From the NCBI RefSeq assembly GCF_014207445.1, contig NZ_JACHEM010000005.1, forward strand, positions 434,001 through 498,000: DNA of 64,000 bases. The letters run 5' to 3'. This DNA is from Streptomyces candidus. GTDB lineage: Bacteria; Actinomycetota; Actinomycetes; Streptomycetales; Streptomycetaceae. The translations under genes and the position numbers were made by a program. Below are positions 63,851 to 64,000 of the stretch, piece by piece (the first letter of the stretch is position 1; every line of letters starts with the position of its first letter). The notes under the pieces were generated by a model that was not told where the DNA came from, searched no databases, and saw only the letters and a program-made list of their open reading frames with translations.

Positions 63851-64000
63851 CCCTTGTGTCACCGCTGATCGTCGGCATCATCTACTGCCTGCTGATGTCC
63901 TTGATCAGAGAACCACACCGTCGCCGCTTCAACGCGATCCTGGTGGGCGGAGCCGGAGCCGCCTATCTGAGCGGCGGCGGATTCGGCCCGTGGGAGCTCC
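63847..64000 (+). CDS. Membrane protein, 5' part only (partial)
   Basis: Starts at ATG 63847 in an ATGA overlap with the preceding gene and runs off the window. The visible 51 residues begin MTLVSPLIVGIIYCLLMSLI, a membrane segment, then EPHRRRFNAILVGGAGAAYL, a second hydrophobic stretch. No family can be assigned from this part. It is the fifth gene of the operon. Confidence 0.7.
   Translation, partial: MTLVSPLIVGIIYCLLMSLIREPHRRRFNAILVGGAGAAYLSGGGFGPWEL

Overview
The window is high-GC actinobacterial DNA, almost certainly Streptomyces. The evidence is strong third-position G/C bias, frequent GTG and some TTG starts, rare TTA codons confined to a few genes, and secreted enzymes whose domain orders match the Streptomyces cellulose and xylan degradation sets. 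No rRNA, tRNA or CRISPR array was seen. Five transposase families are present only as decayed fragments, which suggests an accessory or arm-like stretch of a linear chromosome (inference).

Layout. 1-3.7 kb: tail of a SpoIIE-type phosphatase, a decayed alcohol dehydrogenase, a DUF2254 membrane protein and an ISAzo13-type transposase remnant. 3.7-8.8 kb: a minus-strand operon of an asparagine-synthase-like amidotransferase of the N-acetylglutaminylglutamine type, an S9 peptidase and a GCS2-family carboxylate-amine ligase. 9.4-14.6 kb: a DUF2795 protein, a DUF2071 protein, an IS30 remnant, and a GlxA-type regulator divergent from an imine-reductase-like enzyme and a maleylpyruvate-isomerase-fold protein. 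14.8-22.2 kb: a compact lipid-type biosynthetic locus. An AurF-like diiron oxygenase and an SDR are divergent from KAS III, ACP, KAS II and an MMPL exporter. 23-25.1 kb: a fatty acid desaturase with its ferredoxin reductase, divergent from a PucR-like regulator. 26.8-27.4 kb: a membrane protein.

27.6-56.7 kb is a plant-polysaccharide island. It begins with a CebR-like LacI regulator. The cellulose block follows: a PQQ sugar dehydrogenase with CBM2, two AA10 lytic polysaccharide monooxygenases, a GH5 and a GH9 cellulase. TGGGAGCGCTCCCA operators lie beside both LPMOs and between the two cellulases. Next comes a xylan/arabinan block: bxlR-bxlEFG-bxlA (LacI, xylobiose-type ABC transporter, GH3), a GH10 xylanase, a GH62 arabinofuranosidase, an alpha/beta hydrolase and two GH43 enzymes. 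Extracellular enzymes cut and debranch, the transporter imports oligosaccharides, and the cytoplasmic GH3 finishes hydrolysis. Four promoters in the xylan block share a TTGAC-N17-TAnnnT architecture with a short palindrome at about +7 to +38. Four genes of the island carry TTA (bldA) codons.

56.7-64 kb: an IS110 remnant, a fused MFS/spermidine-synthase protein, a truncated alpha/beta hydrolase next to a Tn3-type transposase tail, and a second GlxA-type regulator. That regulator is divergent from a translationally coupled operon (DJ-1/PfpI protein, small protein, membrane proteins) that runs off the right edge.
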